DNA from: Melioribacter roseus P3M-2 | GTDB lineage: Bacteria > Bacteroidota > Ignavibacteria > Ignavibacteriales > Melioribacteraceae | Assembly (NCBI RefSeq): GCF_000279145.1 | Contig: NC_018178.1 | Coordinates: forward strand, 1-64,000 | DNA length: 64,000 bases | Direction of reading: 5' to 3' | Shown: positions 29,359 to 38,729 of the stretch, one piece after another | Layout of the letters: the number at the start of each line of letters is the position of its first letter | Numbering within the stretch: position 1 is the first letter of the stretch | Notes under the pieces: generated by a model | The model's database searches: none | What the model saw: only the letters and a program-made list of their open reading frames with translations | What the model was told of the DNA's origin: nothing | Position numbers and translations under genes: made by a program

Positions 29359-30062
29359 TTTTCCCCCTGTTGTTTCATTTGTCCGTAATAGGAATTGGGA
29401 CCGTGTTTTCTCATAAAATGTTTGTTTAATATATAGTCGGGCAGATTTTGAACGTCTTTATTCAACGACAAAGTTTTAAACGCTATTTCCGCAATTTTCT
29501 CGAGAATCAGATTTTTTTCGACGGATTCAGCCGGCGATTTTCCCCAGCAGAAAGGTCCGTGTCCCGCAACGAGAATTCCCGGCGCCGATTCAATTTGCAT
29601 TCCCGCCAATCTTTCGATTATAACCAAACCGGTATTTTTTTCGTAATCGCTCATTACCTCCTCTTCCGTTAAAAATCTCGTAAGCGGCACAGAACCGTAA
29701 AAATTGTCGGCATGAGTAGTACCGAGGCACGGTATTTCCATAAGCGCCTGTGCAAAGACCGTAGCATAAGTGCTGTGAGAATGAGTTATGCCGTTAATAC
29801 CGGGGAAAGCTTTGTAAAGTTCAATATGAGTGGGAGTATCGGAAGAAGGTTTCAGTTCGCCTTCGACAACGTTCCCGTTCATATCGACCACAACCATATC
29901 GTCGGCTGTCATTTCGTCGTAGTCGACGCCGCTCGGTTTAATTACGACCAGATTTTTATCCCTGTCGATGCCGCTTACATTTCCCCAGGTAGAAATAATC
30001 AGATTGTATTCCACAAGTCGAAGGTTGGCGTCAAACACATCTCTTTTTAAATTTTCGAGCAT
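29355..30062 (-). CDS. araD: L-ribulose-5-phosphate 4-epimerase
   Basis: Converts L-ribulose 5-phosphate to D-xylulose 5-phosphate, the last step before the pentose phosphate pathway. The 235-residue class II aldolase/epimerase-family protein has [36 protein letters not shown], the zinc motif THSHSTYAT and [12 protein letters not shown]. It shares one base with araB and overlaps araA by four, giving a tightly coupled araB-araD-araA set. Confidence 0.97.
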   Translation of the reverse strand: MLENLKRDVFDANLRLVEYNLIISTWGNVSGIDRDKNLVVIKPSGVDYDEMTADDMVVVDMNGNVVEGELKPSSDTPTHIELYKAFPGINGITHSHSTYATVFAQALMEIPCLGTTHADNFYGSVPLTRFLTEEEVMSDYEKNTGLVIIERLAGMQIESAPGILVAGHGPFCWGKSPAESVEKNLILEKIAEIAFKTLSLNKDVQNLPDYILNKHFMRKHGPNSYYGQMKQQGEK

Positions 30063-31762
30063 TATTCACCGCTCCTGACTTTATCTCTTATATATAATAA
30101 ATCCTTCATGACGTTATAAAGATTTTCCTTATAATCTTTTGCGCCGAAAGAATCGTGCAGCTGCGAATAAAGCCGATAGAGTTGTTTATATATTTCGTGA
30201 TTCTGCGGAATCGGGTTGTATACTTTACTAATACCGGTCATCGATTCTTGGGCGTCAATTATATAATCGTAACCGCCCGCTGATTTTCCGGCGGCTACCG
30301 CCGCAAATATTGCTGCGCCGAGCGCGGGAGTTTGCTCGCTTCGGGATACTTTCATTGTACGATTCGTAATATCGGCGTATATCTGCATCAATAATTTATT
30401 TTTAACGGCGAGTCCTCCGCAATTTACTACTTCCTCTACATGAACGCCGTATTCTTCGAGTCTGTCGATAATTTTCAGAGCTCCGAATCCGGTAGCCTCA
30501 ATTAACGCCCTGTAAATTTCTGGCGCGGTTGTATGGAGCGTCTGACCGATTAACAGACCCGTTAAACGGACGTCAACAAGAATTGTTCTGTTGCCGTTAT
30601 TCCAGTCGAGAGCCAGGAGACCGCTTTCGCCCGGTTTTAGTTTATCCGCTTCTTCGCCGAGTATTTTGAATTTATCGTCGATTGTATTGCCGAATTTATC
30701 CGGCACGAGATTATTAACAAACCAGAGGAAAATGTCGCCTACGCCCGATTGACCCGCTTCGATGCCAAAGTAGTCTTCCATAACAGAGCCGTCGACAATG
30801 CCGCAAACCCCTTCGATGTCGTTCAAATTTTCGTTACACGGATGAATCATAATATCGCACGTGCTTGTGCCAATAATTTTTACAAGAGTGCCTTTTTTGA
30901 TACCCGCTCCTACCGCTCCCATATGAGCATCGAACGCGCCTACGGCTATTGAAGTATTCGGACTAAGTCCGAGATTTTCAGCCCATTCGGGCGAAAGGCT
31001 GCCTATTTTTACATTCGAAGGATACGCCTTATCATAAAGCCTGTCTCGTAAATCTTCCAGACCAGGAGACAGTCTTTTCAAAAATTCTTTATCGGGCAAA
31101 CCTCCCCACTGTTTGCTAAACATAGCTTTATGGCCAGCGGCGCAAACGCTTCTTTTGATTTCTTTCGGATTCGTATTGCCCGCCAGTGCGGCGGGAATCC
31201 AGTCGCAAATTTCCACCCAGCTGTACGCGGCTTCGAACACTTCCGGATCGATATTTTTGCAATGGAGTATTTTACTCCAGAACCACTCCGATGAATAAAC
31301 GCCGCCGATTTTAGCTAAATACTGAGGACGTATTTCCGAAGCCACTTTTGTTATGTAAGCCGCCTCTTCATAACTGGTATGGTCTTTCCACAGCCAAACA
31401 TAAGCGTTGGGATTGTCCTTGAATTTATCGTATCCGCTTAAAGGTTGACCTCTTTCGTCTACGGGCATCGGGCTGCTGCCGGTTGTATCGACGCCGATTC
31501 CGATAACGTCTTCGTTTTTAAATTCGGGATTTTTTTCTTTAGCGATACGAAGAGCTTCTTTAATTGTAACTTCTATGCCCTTTAAATAGTCGGCAGCGTT
31601 TTGTCTTGCCAATTCGGGATTTTTATGATCAACTATTACCCCGTTTTCCCCAGTAGGGTACGGAAAAACAAAGCTGGCTAATTCCACGCCGTTCCCTAAT
31701 TCAACAATCAGTGAACGGCAGGAATTCGTACCGAAGTCGAGTCCAATTGTGTATTTTGCCAT
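30062..31762 (-). CDS. araB: L-ribulokinase
   Basis: Phosphorylates L-ribulose with ATP. The 566-residue FGGY-family kinase opens with IGLDFGTNSCRSLIVEL, the first ATP-binding phosphate loop. It contains GIGVDTTGSSPMPVDE and AAGHKAMFSKQWGGLPD, typical of AraB, and the C-terminal VVNCGGLAVKNKLLMQIYAD and ALGAAIFAAVAAG nucleotide-site segments. It lies six bases after the sodium/sugar symporter gene. Confidence 0.97.
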   Translation of the reverse strand: MAKYTIGLDFGTNSCRSLIVELGNGVELASFVFPYPTGENGVIVDHKNPELARQNAADYLKGIEVTIKEALRIAKEKNPEFKNEDVIGIGVDTTGSSPMPVDERGQPLSGYDKFKDNPNAYVWLWKDHTSYEEAAYITKVASEIRPQYLAKIGGVYSSEWFWSKILHCKNIDPEVFEAAYSWVEICDWIPAALAGNTNPKEIKRSVCAAGHKAMFSKQWGGLPDKEFLKRLSPGLEDLRDRLYDKAYPSNVKIGSLSPEWAENLGLSPNTSIAVGAFDAHMGAVGAGIKKGTLVKIIGTSTCDIMIHPCNENLNDIEGVCGIVDGSVMEDYFGIEAGQSGVGDIFLWFVNNLVPDKFGNTIDDKFKILGEEADKLKPGESGLLALDWNNGNRTILVDVRLTGLLIGQTLHTTAPEIYRALIEATGFGALKIIDRLEEYGVHVEEVVNCGGLAVKNKLLMQIYADITNRTMKVSRSEQTPALGAAIFAAVAAGKSAGGYDYIIDAQESMTGISKVYNPIPQNHEIYKQLYRLYSQLHDSFGAKDYKENLYNVMKDLLYIRDKVRSGE

Positions 31763-31768
31763 TATATA

Positions 31769-33523
31769 TTACCCGCTGAAATAGATATAAGTGCCGAGAA
31801 TCATTAGAACGACTATAATTGAAGCAATTACATCTACGGCATTCCAGCTTGCACGGGATTCCCTTCTGTGTTCATCCGTAATCGTACCGAAAGTCAGTCC
31901 TTTTATTTTTTCGTATTCAGGTTCTTCCGTAGCATAACTTACCGCATACATTACTATAAGACTTACCAAAAAGATCAGAAGGCTGTAATATTGGAAAAAG
32001 ATATTATTTAATATCCACAACAAGGAGCCCTGCTCATATTGGAATCCCGCTACAAGTTTAACCGGTGTGTCGATTGCAAGTCTTAAAATTCCGAGAGCAA
32101 AACCGCTGAATAAAGCCGCCAGAGCGCCTTTGGCATTCAGACGTTTATTAAATATTCCCGCAAAGAAAACGACGAAAATCGGAGGGGCAAGATAAGCCTG
32201 AACGCCCTGCAGATAGTCGTACAAACCTTTGCCGCCGCGAATTACAGGCAGCCAGAGCAAGCCGATTATGACCATCACGGTTGTAGCCACTCTTCCCACC
32301 CAGACAAGTTTTTCTTGCGTTACATGCGGTTTTAATCGCGAGTAAAAATCGATGGTGAAAAGAGTTGAACACGCATTAAATACGCCGGCTAACGAACTCA
32401 TTAACGCAGCCAAAAGGCCGGCGACAACCACTCCCCTGATGCCTACAGGTAAAATATGAGCGACCATCATCGGAAACGCCTGTTGCGCATTGTCGCGAAT
32501 AACCTGTCCGTCGGGACCGATCAGTTGTTCCTGAAAAGCGGGCACTTTTCCGCTTACTGCCAGGGCATAAAAAATAATGCCGGGAATAATAAAAATGAAA
32601 ACCGGTAATAATTTAAAGAAAGCCGCTGCAATAGAGCCTCTTCTGGCTTCCCTTTCGTTCGGAGCGGACAAAACACGTTGAACAATGTACTGATCTGTAG
32701 TCCAGTACCACAGCCCTATAATCGGAGCGCAAAAGAGCATTCCGATCCAAGGATAATTATCGTTAAAATACCAAGCCATTCTGCCCGCTTCTTTTACCGG
32801 CGCCCAGGTAGCTTCGACTCCCGTCGGTACAAGGGGTTTCCACAAGTTGAACATTTCCGAACCCGCGATTGCTTTCAATTCGCTCCAGCCCCCCAGATAC
32901 TGCAACCCGAAATAAGTAACGAGAATCGAACCGATAATAAGTATTATTGTTTGAAGCGCTTCGGTATAGGCTACTGCAGCCATACCGCCCAATACCGTAT
33001 AAATACCCGTTATAACAATTACAAGAATGGAACCGATCCAGAAACTGTCGAGTCCGAGGAAATTGATATCCGGCAGAAGGACGGAAAAAACAATTCCTCC
33101 GGCGAATACCCCAACTGCAATTTTAGTTAATACGTAAGCTACCAATGAAATTCCGGAAAGCACTGTACGCGCAGTCGGAGAAAATCGGCGTTCCAGAAAT
33201 TCAGGCATGGTATAAACTCTGGAACGAAGATAGAAAGGCACCATTACCCAGCCTAGTACCAGCAAACACCAGGCGTGGAGTTCATAGTGAGCCATCGCAA
33301 CGCCGTCGGTAGCTCCCGAACCCGCCAATCCTACAATGTGTTCGGAACCGATATTAGATGCAAAAATAGAAGATCCTACAATAAACCATCCCAGGTGCCT
33401 GCCCGCCAGAAAATAATCGTCGGTGGTTTTTTTCTGTTTTTTGATAACCCACCAGGCGATTCCCAGAATGATGGCAAAATAACCAAATATTATAATCCAG
33501 TCGAGAGTGTAAAGTGTGCTCAT
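31769..33523 (-). CDS. Sodium/solute symporter (SSS family), probable arabinose uptake
   Basis: A 584-residue carrier with about 14 helices of the LeuT-like SGLT fold. SSS motifs are visible: DDYFLAGRHLGWFIVGSSIFASNIGSEH near the start, GGMAAVAYTEALQTIILIIG in the middle, and RGVVVAGLLAALMSSLAGVFNACSTLFTIDFY (the family signature), each shortened here. Its place between galM and araB strongly suggests sodium-driven L-arabinose import, though the sugar is inferred from context only. Confidence 0.92.
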   Translation of the reverse strand: MSTLYTLDWIIIFGYFAIILGIAWWVIKKQKKTTDDYFLAGRHLGWFIVGSSIFASNIGSEHIVGLAGSGATDGVAMAHYELHAWCLLVLGWVMVPFYLRSRVYTMPEFLERRFSPTARTVLSGISLVAYVLTKIAVGVFAGGIVFSVLLPDINFLGLDSFWIGSILVIVITGIYTVLGGMAAVAYTEALQTIILIIGSILVTYFGLQYLGGWSELKAIAGSEMFNLWKPLVPTGVEATWAPVKEAGRMAWYFNDNYPWIGMLFCAPIIGLWYWTTDQYIVQRVLSAPNEREARRGSIAAAFFKLLPVFIFIIPGIIFYALAVSGKVPAFQEQLIGPDGQVIRDNAQQAFPMMVAHILPVGIRGVVVAGLLAALMSSLAGVFNACSTLFTIDFYSRLKPHVTQEKLVWVGRVATTVMVIIGLLWLPVIRGGKGLYDYLQGVQAYLAPPIFVVFFAGIFNKRLNAKGALAALFSGFALGILRLAIDTPVKLVAGFQYEQGSLLWILNNIFFQYYSLLIFLVSLIVMYAVSYATEEPEYEKIKGLTFGTITDEHRRESRASWNAVDVIASIIVVLMILGTYIYFSG

Positions 33524-33555
33524 AACGGTACCGTCTATTTGTTGTGAAATATCGA

Positions 33556-34680
33556 TTATTTCATAATGCCGAAGCGATACACCGTTGTTTGTCGGTAGAT
33601 TTCGCCCGGTTTTAACAGAGGCGAATCAAAATTGTCTTTGTTCGGAGAATCGGGAAAAAATTGAGGTTCCAGGCACAAAGCCGTTCTGTAATTATATTTT
33701 ATACCGCCCTTGCCTGTAATTGTACCGTTCAAAAAATTTCCCGAGTAGAACTGCATACCCGGCTGGTCGGTAAATATTTCCAAAACTCTTCCGCTTTTGG
33801 GATCGGATAGGGTTACGGCTTTTCTTACATTACCGTCGTACTCATTAAGAGCCCAATTATGGTCGTATCCTTTTCCGTACTTCAGCTGAATGTAGTCCTC
33901 GTTAATACGCGCTCCGACCGCCGTCGGTTTTCTGAAATCCATCGGAGTATTTTCAACCGACGCAATTTCTCCCGTAGGAATTAATTCCGAATCAATAGGC
34001 GTAAAATTATCCGCATTAATAGTCAGGATGTGATCTAATATTGTATTTTCAAAATTACCAGAAAGGTTATAATACGCGTGATTGGTAAGGTTTAAAATGG
34101 TAGGCTTATCGGTTGTGCCCGCGTACTCAATGATCAAATCGTTATTATCATTCAAAGAAAATTTCACTTTCACATCAACGTTACCGGGGTAGCCTTCGTA
34201 GCCGTCCGGGCTGTGCAGTTTCATAACCACATATGAGCTCGTATCGTCTGTAACGATTTCCGAATCCCACACCAATTTATGAAATCCTTTTACGCCCCCG
34301 TGGAGATGATTGTTGCCGTCATTAATTGTCAGCTGATATTCACGATCATCGATTTTAAATTTTCCTTTGCCAATTCGGTTGGCATATCTTCCTACGGTAA
34401 CTCCAATAAAGGAATTGTCGTTAACGTAACCGCTCAAAGAATCGAAGCCGGCGATAATGTCGGCAAAATTACCGTCTTTGTCGGGCGTTACGATCGAAAC
34501 CAAAGTAGCTCCGTAATTGGTAAGTTTAACGGTCATGCCGTTTGAATTTTTCATTGTGTAGAGAAAGACGGGAGAACCGTCAGGAGCAACGCCGAAATTT
34601 TCTTGAATTACTTTGTTTTCGTCGTCCGAATTGCACGATAACATAATAACCGCCAGCAAAATAATTGTTATTCTCCCCAT
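33556..34680 (-). CDS. galM: Aldose 1-epimerase, exported lipoprotein form
   Basis: Interconverts alpha and beta anomers of sugars. The 374-residue protein starts with a lipoprotein signal (ILLAVIMLSCNSDD, lipidation at Cys16), so it acts outside the cytoplasm. The catalytic region has VGRYANRIGKGKF, the base-supplying NGNNHLHGG-like NDGNNHLHGG, LTNHAYYNLSG with the catalytic histidine, and the late glutamate in LCLEPQFFPDSPN. It heads the arabinose cluster, 32 bases before the symporter gene. Confidence 0.93.
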   Translation of the reverse strand: MGRITIILLAVIMLSCNSDDENKVIQENFGVAPDGSPVFLYTMKNSNGMTVKLTNYGATLVSIVTPDKDGNFADIIAGFDSLSGYVNDNSFIGVTVGRYANRIGKGKFKIDDREYQLTINDGNNHLHGGVKGFHKLVWDSEIVTDDTSSYVVMKLHSPDGYEGYPGNVDVKVKFSLNDNNDLIIEYAGTTDKPTILNLTNHAYYNLSGNFENTILDHILTINADNFTPIDSELIPTGEIASVENTPMDFRKPTAVGARINEDYIQLKYGKGYDHNWALNEYDGNVRKAVTLSDPKSGRVLEIFTDQPGMQFYSGNFLNGTITGKGGIKYNYRTALCLEPQFFPDSPNKDNFDSPLLKPGEIYRQTTVYRFGIMK

Positions 34681-34825
34681 AACAATGCCCTATAAAATTA
34701 ATAAAAATATTGCCGGATACTTAAAGAAATAATACAATTTAAAATTCTTGAAGTGAATAATAAAACTATAATTACTTTTTTCAAAACTTTTTTTTAGAGA
34801 CTTTGAAGTGAAATCCATGAAATGC

Positions 34826-34854
34826 TGGGTATCCCGTAATTATGAGGATACCCA
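34826..34854 (-). terminator. Hairpin after the respiratory operon
   Basis: A 9-bp perfect inverted repeat (TGGGTATCC at 34826-34834, GGATACCCA at 34846-34854) lies eight bases past the stop of the last respiratory gene. No strong T-run follows on the minus strand, so it may be a weak terminator or a 3' stabilising hairpin. The rest of 34681-34825 is AT-rich, holds no gene, and presumably contains the galM promoter. Confidence 0.4.
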
Positions 34855-34861
34855 CAAAAAG

Positions 34862-36202
34862 TTATTTTTTATACGTGCTCAACAGGTAGTCCACAACGGC
34901 TTCGGCCTCGGCCGGTTTGAGACCTTGATTAGGCATGGCGGGATAATCGGGATTTATTTTTACCGGATTCAAAATAAATTTGACCAATTCTTCTCTCTTG
35001 CCTTCGTATTTGGGGAGCGTTTCGTTATAAGGCGGGCCTACCAATTTCTTGTCGAATTGATGGCATGCTATACATTTTCCGTTATAAATATCCGCGCCGT
35101 TTATTACTACTTTCTTCAAGCCGTATTCTTCTTCCAGAGCGGATTTATATTCATCGTAATTTGCAGCGAGAAATGCAAATTGTTTCTTTGTCGCCGTATC
35201 CAACGAAGAATATTCCTGCATTACAACGAAGAATACCGCCAGAACGAATAAATAGACTAACGACGATGCGTATCTTAATTGAGCGTCCCTTATCATAAGA
35301 TAAAACAGAACGCTTATAAACATTACTACGAAGAGCGCCAAAAGCGTATAGGCAAAAAGATTGTACGACAATGCCTGGCTCGATTTTACCAATATCGACA
35401 GGATTATAAATAAAGGCAGTATTATCGAAATAATCAGGCCTGTTTTTAATCCGAAATTCTTTATAAAGTCGAAGTATTTTTCATCCGATTTAATTGCCTC
35501 GGAGGAATATGATCTATAAATTATAAAAGCGGCGGTAAACCCGAATGCGAATAAAATTATCTGTAAGAATCCGACTACGGTTTGTAATGAAAAGATTAAA
35601 TTAATAAAATAATTACCTGAGTCCCATAGCTCAGGCCGTGTAGTCAAGTTCAACGCCCCTACAAACAAATACACGGAAACTAATAACAAAGCGAGTCCGA
35701 AAAAGCCGGATTTCCTCAAAAGCTTATTGGCGCTACTCAGGTAGAAAGACGATTCTTCTTTAATTTCTTCTTTAATATTTTCATTCTCGGTTACCGCTCC
35801 CAGTATATCTCTCAGATGAAAGCTGTATTTGAACGTATAAATAAATATAATAGCGGCGATATAAAATATGGAAGAAAGCAATATATAGCCTGCTGCCGGT
35901 ACGTCCGAAAGGTGTAAAAGCTGAGCCACACCGAATGATATGCTCAGTAAGGGCGCCAATCCCAATCCGAGCGCAGACACCTTGTTGAAGGTTGTCAAAT
36001 CGATAAGAAATTTCGAAAATTTATAATGAGCGGCATTATTATTTTTTGCGCTCTTGTTTTTAAAGATAAGAGAAAAAGTCAGCGACCCAATAAGCAAACT
36101 GATGTAAGGAATAAAAATCAATAAAGCCAGCGCCATCAGATACTTCAGCAGAATCATATGATGCGCGGATTGGGGCAAAACATATTTGTCTAAGAATTCC
36201 AT
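34862..36202 (-). CDS. Multi-spanning membrane protein with C-terminal monoheme cytochrome c domain
   Basis: I do not recognise the membrane part. The 446-residue protein has about eight predicted helices (roughly 20-43, 72-95, 101-125, 168-190, 205-235, 255-275, 283-305, 313-335). An 80-residue cytochrome c domain follows with heme motif CIACH (Cys377, Cys380, His381) and a probable Met ligand in DYPAMPNQG. It is the last gene of the ACIII-oxidase operon, 10 bases after ctaB. It is not heme A synthase, lacking that family's paired-histidine layout. A membrane-held electron carrier to the oxidase is inference. Confidence 0.8.
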   Translation of the reverse strand: MEFLDKYVLPQSAHHMILLKYLMALALLIFIPYISLLIGSLTFSLIFKNKSAKNNNAAHYKFSKFLIDLTTFNKVSALGLGLAPLLSISFGVAQLLHLSDVPAAGYILLSSIFYIAAIIFIYTFKYSFHLRDILGAVTENENIKEEIKEESSFYLSSANKLLRKSGFFGLALLLVSVYLFVGALNLTTRPELWDSGNYFINLIFSLQTVVGFLQIILFAFGFTAAFIIYRSYSSEAIKSDEKYFDFIKNFGLKTGLIISIILPLFIILSILVKSSQALSYNLFAYTLLALFVVMFISVLFYLMIRDAQLRYASSLVYLFVLAVFFVVMQEYSSLDTATKKQFAFLAANYDEYKSALEEEYGLKKVVINGADIYNGKCIACHQFDKKLVGPPYNETLPKYEGKREELVKFILNPVKINPDYPAMPNQGLKPAEAEAVVDYLLSTYKK

Positions 36203-36212
36203 ATACGAACCA

Positions 36213-37160
36213 TTAAATTTCTGTTAGGAATAATTTACTTATTGAAATTATTACGGTAATTACCAGCACGAACAGATTAACTTTTATAAACGCTTCTTTG
36301 AACAATACTCTCTTGACGCGGGCTCCTTTATCGTAAAAGTAGGTCTTAAGAATATTTTTCGTATCGAATATGAGCCAGATACTAAGTAGCAGAAAAGCCA
36401 TAAAAGAATAGATACTGAAATTGACCGAATAAAACGGAATAAACAAACTGCTTACGGCCAGCGCTACAATCCAGACGAAAGTTATTCTGCCTAACTGCGA
36501 CTCGGAGAAATTTGAAGTAAGCACGGGGAAGCCTGCCTTTTCATAATCCTTGCTATGCAGCAACAAAAGAAGCCAGAAATGGGGTATCTGCCATATAAAG
36601 AAAAATAGAGCCAGCGATAAAATTTGCAAATCGAAAAGACCTCCTCCTGCGGCAGTGTAACCGATAACGGGCGGTATCGCTCCAATCAACGAACCTGGTA
36701 TAATTGCAAGCGCATTAATTCTTTTTAACGGCGTATATACAGCATTGTACCAGATTAAAGCTAGAAATGAAAGCGCCAAAGCGGTAATATTGGAGCTGAT
36801 ATAAATTATTAATCCCGCTCCCGCCGCCAAAAGCAGAGCAATTACGCTTGCGCTCTGAACCGAAATTCTGCCCGACGGTATAGGCCTGCCTTTGGTCCTG
36901 TCCATTAATTTATCTCTTTCTCTTTCCTGAATTTCGTTTATAACCGATGAACCGCAAGCCATTAAAAAAACGCCAAACGTAACTATTAACATTTGCCAGG
37001 TTATGGTTTCAGCATAAAGAATGTACCCTACGGACGTCGACATTGCGACGAAAGCCGTAATTTTGACCTTTGCCAATTCGGAAAATAGCTCCATTGCATT
37101 TTTAACACCGGCAATGCCGAAGGTTTTAATGTCCGTTAACCCGTAGGATAATCCCGCCAT
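36213..37160 (-). CDS. ctaB: Protoheme IX farnesyltransferase
   Basis: Adds a farnesyl group to heme b to make heme O, a precursor of heme A for the oxidase. The 315-residue UbiA-family membrane protein has the prenyl-diphosphate motif region NEIQERERDKLMDRTKGRP and PLKRINALAIIPGSLIGAIPP, plus about nine helices. It lies three bases after coxB. No heme A synthase (ctaA) gene is in the window, so the final heme type cannot be decided here. Confidence 0.94.
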   Translation of the reverse strand: MAGLSYGLTDIKTFGIAGVKNAMELFSELAKVKITAFVAMSTSVGYILYAETITWQMLIVTFGVFLMACGSSVINEIQERERDKLMDRTKGRPIPSGRISVQSASVIALLLAAGAGLIIYISSNITALALSFLALIWYNAVYTPLKRINALAIIPGSLIGAIPPVIGYTAAGGGLFDLQILSLALFFFIWQIPHFWLLLLLHSKDYEKAGFPVLTSNFSESQLGRITFVWIVALAVSSLFIPFYSVNFSIYSFMAFLLLSIWLIFDTKNILKTYFYDKGARVKRVLFKEAFIKVNLFVLVITVIISISKLFLTEI

Positions 37161-37163
37161 ATT

Positions 37164-37787
37164 CTATTCGCTTTCTTCAACTGTTTTCTTTTGGTTATAC
37201 AATTTTTCGAAATCGGACTTTTCCATAGCGACCACTTTAGTGTACATCATTGAATGGTTCAAGCCGCAATACTCGGCGCACGCAACGTCGTAGTCTCCCG
37301 GCTTAGCCGCCGTAAAAGAGAGAAAGTTTACCTTATTGGGAATTGCATCTTCTTTGATTCTGAAAGCGGGTATATAGAACGAATGATTTACATCCATCGA
37401 TTTCAATTTCAGTACCACCGGCTCGTTCACAGGCACATAGAGAGTATCTGTACGCAATCCGTTTTTATAATTAAATTCCCAAGACCACATTCTTGCCGTA
37501 ACGTCCACTTCAAACGCATTTTCGGGAATCTTTCTCATTTCGCTGAATCCAGTATACCCGTAATAGAACATCGACAATACGATTAGCGTGGGAATTGCGA
37601 TCCAAACTATTTCGAGCCATATATTGCCGTGGATATCAACCGGCCTGTGGCCTTTTTTTCGGTTGTATTTGAAAACGAAATATATCATTGTAATCGTAAT
37701 GCCCAGAAGGAGTATTACGGAGATTCCTACTATATAGAGCATTACAAAATCAACTGTTTCCGTATGTATTGACGGTGCAGGCGACAT
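37164..37787 (-). CDS. coxB: Cytochrome c oxidase subunit II
   Basis: A 207-residue protein with two membrane helices (about 15-38 and 57-78) and a C-terminal cupredoxin domain. The binuclear CuA site is complete: VNHSFYIP supplies the first histidine, and CAEYCGLNHSMM supplies two cysteines, a histidine and a methionine. It lacks the fused cytochrome c domain found in caa3-type subunit II. That function may be served by the separate cytochromes c of the operon. Confidence 0.95.
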   Translation of the reverse strand: MSPAPSIHTETVDFVMLYIVGISVILLLGITITMIYFVFKYNRKKGHRPVDIHGNIWLEIVWIAIPTLIVLSMFYYGYTGFSEMRKIPENAFEVDVTARMWSWEFNYKNGLRTDTLYVPVNEPVVLKLKSMDVNHSFYIPAFRIKEDAIPNKVNFLSFTAAKPGDYDVACAEYCGLNHSMMYTKVVAMEKSDFEKLYNQKKTVEESE

Positions 37788-37796
37788 TTTTAAACC

Positions 37797-38078
37797 TCAA
37801 CGATAAATAAAATCAAAAAATGTTAATACAAAAATTATCAATAATGTTAATCCGCTGAGAGCCAGGAACACCTTAAAAATCGGCTCGTCGAATTTTATAT
37901 GCATAAAAATATTAATTACCAACGCCGACTTTATTGCGGCTATAAACATCGCAATAAGTAATGTATAATCTCCCAAATGGATGCCGGCAACAGATACCGT
38001 GATTGCAGTTAGCGCCAATAACGATAACCAAACAATAATATAAGCGTTGTAACCGATAATATGTTTTTTATTTTCCAT
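37797..38078 (-). CDS. Cytochrome c oxidase subunit IV (small, caa3/bo3 type)
   Basis: A 93-residue protein with three hydrophobic helices (about 13-33, 35-58, 68-90). The segment AAIKSALVINIFMHIKFDEP is typical of prokaryotic oxidase subunit IV. It sits between coxC and coxB with gaps of nine bases each, as expected for an assembly or stability subunit of the aa3 oxidase. Confidence 0.88.
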   Translation of the reverse strand: MENKKHIIGYNAYIIVWLSLLALTAITVSVAGIHLGDYTLLIAMFIAAIKSALVINIFMHIKFDEPIFKVFLALSGLTLLIIFVLTFFDFIYR

Positions 38079-38087
38079 TTAGATGCC

Positions 38088-38729
38088 TCACTGTATAAGA
38101 TAAAAGAGCGGGAAAAGAAATATCCAGATCAAATCCACAAGATGCCAGTAAAGTCCGGCATTTTCCAGTTTGGTATAATTATCGGGTGTAATATCGTTCT
38201 TTATTAAAAAATAGAGCATAAACAAGAGCACAATAACGCCGATAAATACGTGGAGACCATGCAGCCCCGTCATTACATAATAGAGACCGAAGAATAGAAT
38301 CTGACCGTTCGGTCTCCCCAATAATTCTTCGGAGCCCGGGAAAATTCCATGGTCTATTTTTGCCATCCATTCGAAATATTTATTTACCATGAACATCAGA
38401 GCAAACACAACCGTAAGCGAAAGCATTAAGATCGATAAAAATTTATTTTTCTTCTGAATAGCCGCAATTGAAAGAGCGACCGTAAGACTGCTTGTCAGAA
38501 GAATTACGGTGTTAAGCGTACCGATACCGGTATTGAGTTCCATAGCCGCAATACGGAATTGATCTGGATACTGGTACCTGTAAACCGCATATGCCAGAAA
38601 CATTCCTCCGAATAAAAGGACTTCGGTAAACAGGAACAGCCACATACCCAATTTAGCTCCCACATCGTCGCGATGCACGTGCGCCGCTGTATGATTATTT
38701 TCGTTACCGGCAACGCTGTTATGATTCAT
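38088..38729 (-). CDS. coxC: Cytochrome c oxidase subunit III
   Basis: A 213-residue membrane protein with five helices. Conserved elements are GMWLFLFTEVLLFGGMFLAY near the start, FGLYYVMTGLHGLHVFIGV, and YWHLVDLIWIFLFPLFYLI at the end. The N-terminal tail holds several histidines (NHTAAHVHRDD). It overlaps the end of coxA's reading by 11 bases, indicating coupled translation. Confidence 0.95.
   Translation of the reverse strand: MNHNSVAGNENNHTAAHVHRDDVGAKLGMWLFLFTEVLLFGGMFLAYAVYRYQYPDQFRIAAMELNTGIGTLNTVILLTSSLTVALSIAAIQKKNKFLSILMLSLTVVFALMFMVNKYFEWMAKIDHGIFPGSEELLGRPNGQILFFGLYYVMTGLHGLHVFIGVIVLLFMLYFLIKNDITPDNYTKLENAGLYWHLVDLIWIFLFPLFYLIQ

Noticed and set aside
34862-36202. Heme A synthase (ctaA) for the multi-helix gene next to ctaB
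   Set aside because: It lacks the conserved histidine-bearing helices of CtaA and ends in a cytochrome c domain, which CtaA does not have.
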